Below, in pieces: positions 61,701-64,000 of a stretch of DNA of 64,000 bases. Where the stretch lies: positions 744,001 to 808,000 of the forward strand of contig NC_037318.1 of assembly GCF_000143535.2 (NCBI RefSeq). Reading direction: 5' to 3'. Position numbers and translations under genes: made by a program. Numbering within the stretch: position 1 is the stretch's first letter; each line of letters starts with the position of its first letter. The notes beneath the pieces were generated by a model. The model did no database searches and was not told the DNA's origin. It saw only the letters and a program-made list of their open reading frames with translations. The stretch comes from Botrytis cinerea B05.10 (taxonomy: Eukaryota > Ascomycota > Leotiomycetes > Helotiales > Sclerotiniaceae).

Positions 61701-64000
61701 CTATTCCATGGCGACGTCTCTGTCTCCTGCCATATCTTCCGAAAGTCCATCAGAAACTGGATCCCAAGACCTCGCGTTTCTTGGCCACATTCTCTTGTAC
61801 AGACTAACTCCCACGGCATCTTGAGGATTAATCTTACCATCAAATGTCGCCTTGAAGTATCCATGGGTACCCAAGCTCTCCTTGATGAAACCACTTCTTC
61901 CTCTCTTGGTCCATAATTGGAGTGCCTTGAACCATTCCACATCTTCACGATTGAAGAACATGTAACGGACAGTAACGAGTCTCTTGTGAATCTTGTAAGG
62001 GTGACCAGTCAAAATGATACGCTTAGCAATAATTCGAGAAGTAGATGGTGGTAGCGATGTACCAGTACCGATCAAAAGGAGAGGCGCGGAAGATGGCGCG
62101 GACTCGGAAGGTCGTTGGAAGAACAGGGTTGGAATAGAACCCCACGAGAGAGGCCCAATGAAAGAGGCGACGGTTGATTGGCCTGGGTGGAGGAAACGAT
62201 CGAATTTGTGAACGTCATTGGGCGTGTTGCCACCTTGAGAGAAAAGTGGGTTGACAACGAAGCGGCGAGGTCCGCATTGCACAATCATCTCGCTCTTGGA
62301 TTTGATAGGAGAAGGATAGTCAGAGCTGAGGGTGAAATTGATGTTTAAGACAGCCTTCTTGTGTTCGTGACGGAGAAGAGAAAATGCACTCAGAGGTTGA
62401 GAAGCATTATATGTTGATTGCAACGAACTGGGTACATTGCGAAGGTGGACATGAACTCTAGTTCCTGCAGCCACTCCACCGACCAATGCCTCACGAGTGA
62501 CTTGACTACGAGATGATTTGTAGTCAGGTACTTGGAGTAGGCGCCTCCAATCTTCAGGTTCGTATGCCCTGTCTTCAGCTTCTTCCCAAGGACTGGTGCG
62601 CAGGCTTTTTAGACCACGAAATTTTGCAAGACGCTCACGTGCTAAAACATTTGGGTGAAGTTCAATCTCGTCCGGAAATTCCCGGTCTTCTGCTGCCTCA
62701 TCGGTTTTACGTCTTCTGAAAGCAGCTAGTTGCTCTGCCTCTGCCTCATCATCTGGATTGGGATCCAAAAACATCTCTGATTGTGGATATTCTGATGGCG
62801 CAGCTTCTGTAGGTTCTCTTGGTGCAAGACCTTCAGCCCCATCTTGAGGAAGAGCAGGTGTGTCCATTGTCATTTCTTCGTCATCAAAATCTTCCATGTC
62901 GGAGCCTGAATCGGAGAAATGGTCCCCGAGAAACCATGCTGATTGATAGTTGGATGTACCTTTAGGAAGTCGTTTTGGTGCAGCAGGCAAATGCGTCTCA
63001 TCGTCAGAGAAGTAGTGGTGATCATCAAGTAGTACACCGCGCTTCTCTGTTGGGGCAACGGACATAGCGGCATCATCATCGTCCTCCATCATAATCCCTT
63101 CAGGTGCAAGTTCCGCAAGATCATCCTGATCTTCACCGGGCGTTTCAAGGACAGTCTCATCGTTAGAATCATCCGTAGCCATTTCGTCCGTTCGCCTCTT
63201 TTTAGAGGCCAATGGCGCAGCTGTTATCTTCTCAATCTGGAAATCGCCCCAGTCTCCAACTGAGATCAATCTATCCGCTTTCAATCCCTTGCCTCTGACA
63301 AAACCAGTCAGTACAACATTTTGCTGCTCGTTTGTTGGCCATTGAACTTCATCAACCAACATCCAACTTCTTTCTTCCCTCCATCGAATTCCTTTCGGGG
63401 CTAAAGTACATAATGACCTCATCAAATTGGCGCATTCTTGTCTTGAGTCTAGGTTGTGTACTTTTTCTTGGTCCGGGTGGAAGTGCTGAACGTATGATTT
63501 GAGCGATGAAAGAATTCCAGGTCTTCGTTTGGGTGGCTCAATCTTGTCAAGTCCTTGCACAACAGTCAAGGTAGTCGACAATCCCTGGCTTTCCACACTG
63601 CGGATAATAAGTTCACCTAACTCATCAACTTCTTGTTCCGGCGACAAGATAAAGACTACAAAGTCCGCCACTCTACTAGCATTCATGCAGCTGAACAACT
63701 CCTTCTTGGTGATAATATATTGAACCTTCTGCTTGAATCTGTCGATGTCGGCACGAACAATTCCTTCTTCGGGAACATCAATATCAACGTCCAGACTTCC
63801 AGTCAAACTTCGGACTGCAGCTGCAGCATTTGCATCATCGCATAGCGGTACGAGAGCTACAATTCTTGGTGCGCCATCACGTCCTTGGAAAACATTCAAG
63901 TCCCTCTGATGTTCCTTGTGTTTTGTGTTCTGCTTTTGGCGGGCTTGATTACGACGATCAAATTTCGACATAAGTTGTTGATGAGGAGATTTTCGGTGGC
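61701..64000 (-). CDS. TSR1: Ribosome biogenesis protein Tsr1 (5' end outside window)
   Basis: The frame is open from the right edge of the window (reading HRKSPHQQL before the internal Met at 63971) to the stop at 61701, at least 765 aa. The Tsr1 family has a longer N terminus with further basic residues, and the frame upstream of 63971 keeps matching, so that Met is internal and the gene is truncated by the window. Visible features: basic SKFDRRNQARQKQNTKH, a GTPase-like but degenerate domain, a long acidic middle with MEDFDDEEMTMD, and the conserved C-terminal block with GSIPTLFFQRP, KRIILTGHPYKIHKR and TVRYMFFNREDVEWFK. Tsr1 is a GTPase-like factor on late cytoplasmic pre-40S particles that prevents premature subunit joining. 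Confidence 0.93.
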   Translation of the reverse strand, partial: HRKSPHQQLMSKFDRRNQARQKQNTKHKEHQRDLNVFQGRDGAPRIVALVPLCDDANAAAAVRSLTGSLDVDIDVPEEGIVRADIDRFKQKVQYIITKKELFSCMNASRVADFVVFILSPEQEVDELGELIIRSVESQGLSTTLTVVQGLDKIEPPKRRPGILSSLKSYVQHFHPDQEKVHNLDSRQECANLMRSLCTLAPKGIRWREERSWMLVDEVQWPTNEQQNVVLTGFVRGKGLKADRLISVGDWGDFQIEKITAAPLASKKRRTDEMATDDSNDETVLETPGEDQDDLAELAPEGIMMEDDDDAAMSVAPTEKRGVLLDDHHYFSDDETHLPAAPKRLPKGTSNYQSAWFLGDHFSDSGSDMEDFDDEEMTMDTPALPQDGAEGLAPREPTEAAPSEYPQSEMFLDPNPDDEAEAEQLAAFRRRKTDEAAEDREFPDEIELHPNVLARERLAKFRGLKSLRTSPWEEAEDRAYEPEDWRRLLQVPDYKSSRSQVTREALVGGVAAGTRVHVHLRNVPSSLQSTYNASQPLSAFSLLRHEHKKAVLNINFTLSSDYPSPIKSKSEMIVQCGPRRFVVNPLFSQGGNTPNDVHKFDRFLHPGQSTVASFIGPLSWGSIPTLFFQRPSESAPSSAPLLLIGTGTSLPPSTSRIIAKRIILTGHPYKIHKRLVTVRYMFFNREDVEWFKALQLWTKRGRSGFIKESLGTHGYFKATFDGKINPQDAVGVSLYKRMWPRNARSWDPVSDGLSEDMAGDRDVAME

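Overview
The window is nuclear DNA of a filamentous ascomycete. Genes carry several 45-150 bp GT-AG introns with fungal donors (GTAAGT, GTATGT), protein families are fungal (GH76 DCW1/DFG5-type mannosidase, Zn2Cys6 regulator, A-T-R NRPS-like reductase, fused ARG5,6, Celp0028-like secreted protein), and intergenic DNA is AT-rich with many microsatellites. The family mix points to Leotiomycetes, probably Helotiales/Sclerotiniaceae; that placement is inference from recognition, not a search.

Layout. 0.5-2.7 kb: DBF2/SID2-type AGC kinase (+). 2.7-8.5 kb: gene-poor, with one candidate small gene and an inverted repeat. 8.5-14.8 kb: an NRPS-like carboxylate reductase (+) and a multicopper oxidase (-) converging tail to tail, the only metabolic pair in the window and possibly a two-gene cluster. 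14.8-18.8 kb: gene desert. 18.8-19.7 kb: acidic orphan protein with an internal duplication. 19.7-22.3 kb: strongly strand-asymmetric, G-poor, microsatellite-rich DNA. 22.3-23.7 kb: GPI-anchored GH76 enzyme (-). 27-29 kb: Zn2Cys6 regulator (+). 30.9-31.9 kb: synaptobrevin (+). 34.4-37.2 kb: ARG5,6 (+) with a Gcn4/CPC1-type site upstream. 37.5-43.9 kb: complete Ty1/copia retrotransposon (-) with identical 163 bp LTRs and an AGTAG target duplication. 44.3-45.5 kb: 2EXR/F-box-like protein (-). 46.8-47.2 kb: orphan exons (-). 48.1-49.3 kb: repeat-rich Thr/Gly/His protein (-). 52.3-53.5 kb: seven-helix rhodopsin-like membrane protein (+). 55.5 kb: carboxylesterase relic. 56.5-59.0 kb: two small secreted proteins, divergently arranged. 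59.7-64 kb: DIM1 and TSR1 (both -), two late 40S-assembly factors; TSR1 runs off the right edge.

Together the window alternates conserved housekeeping genes (DBF2, SNC1, ARG5,6, DIM1, TSR1) with long accessory stretches holding secondary metabolism, secreted proteins, relics and a young transposon. I see no tRNA, rRNA or CRISPR. The best candidates for something undescribed are the NRPS-like/oxidase pair and the two lineage-specific repeat proteins. Exon boundaries were chosen by eye from splice consensus and reading-frame continuity; every multi-exon model given adds up to a whole number of codons.
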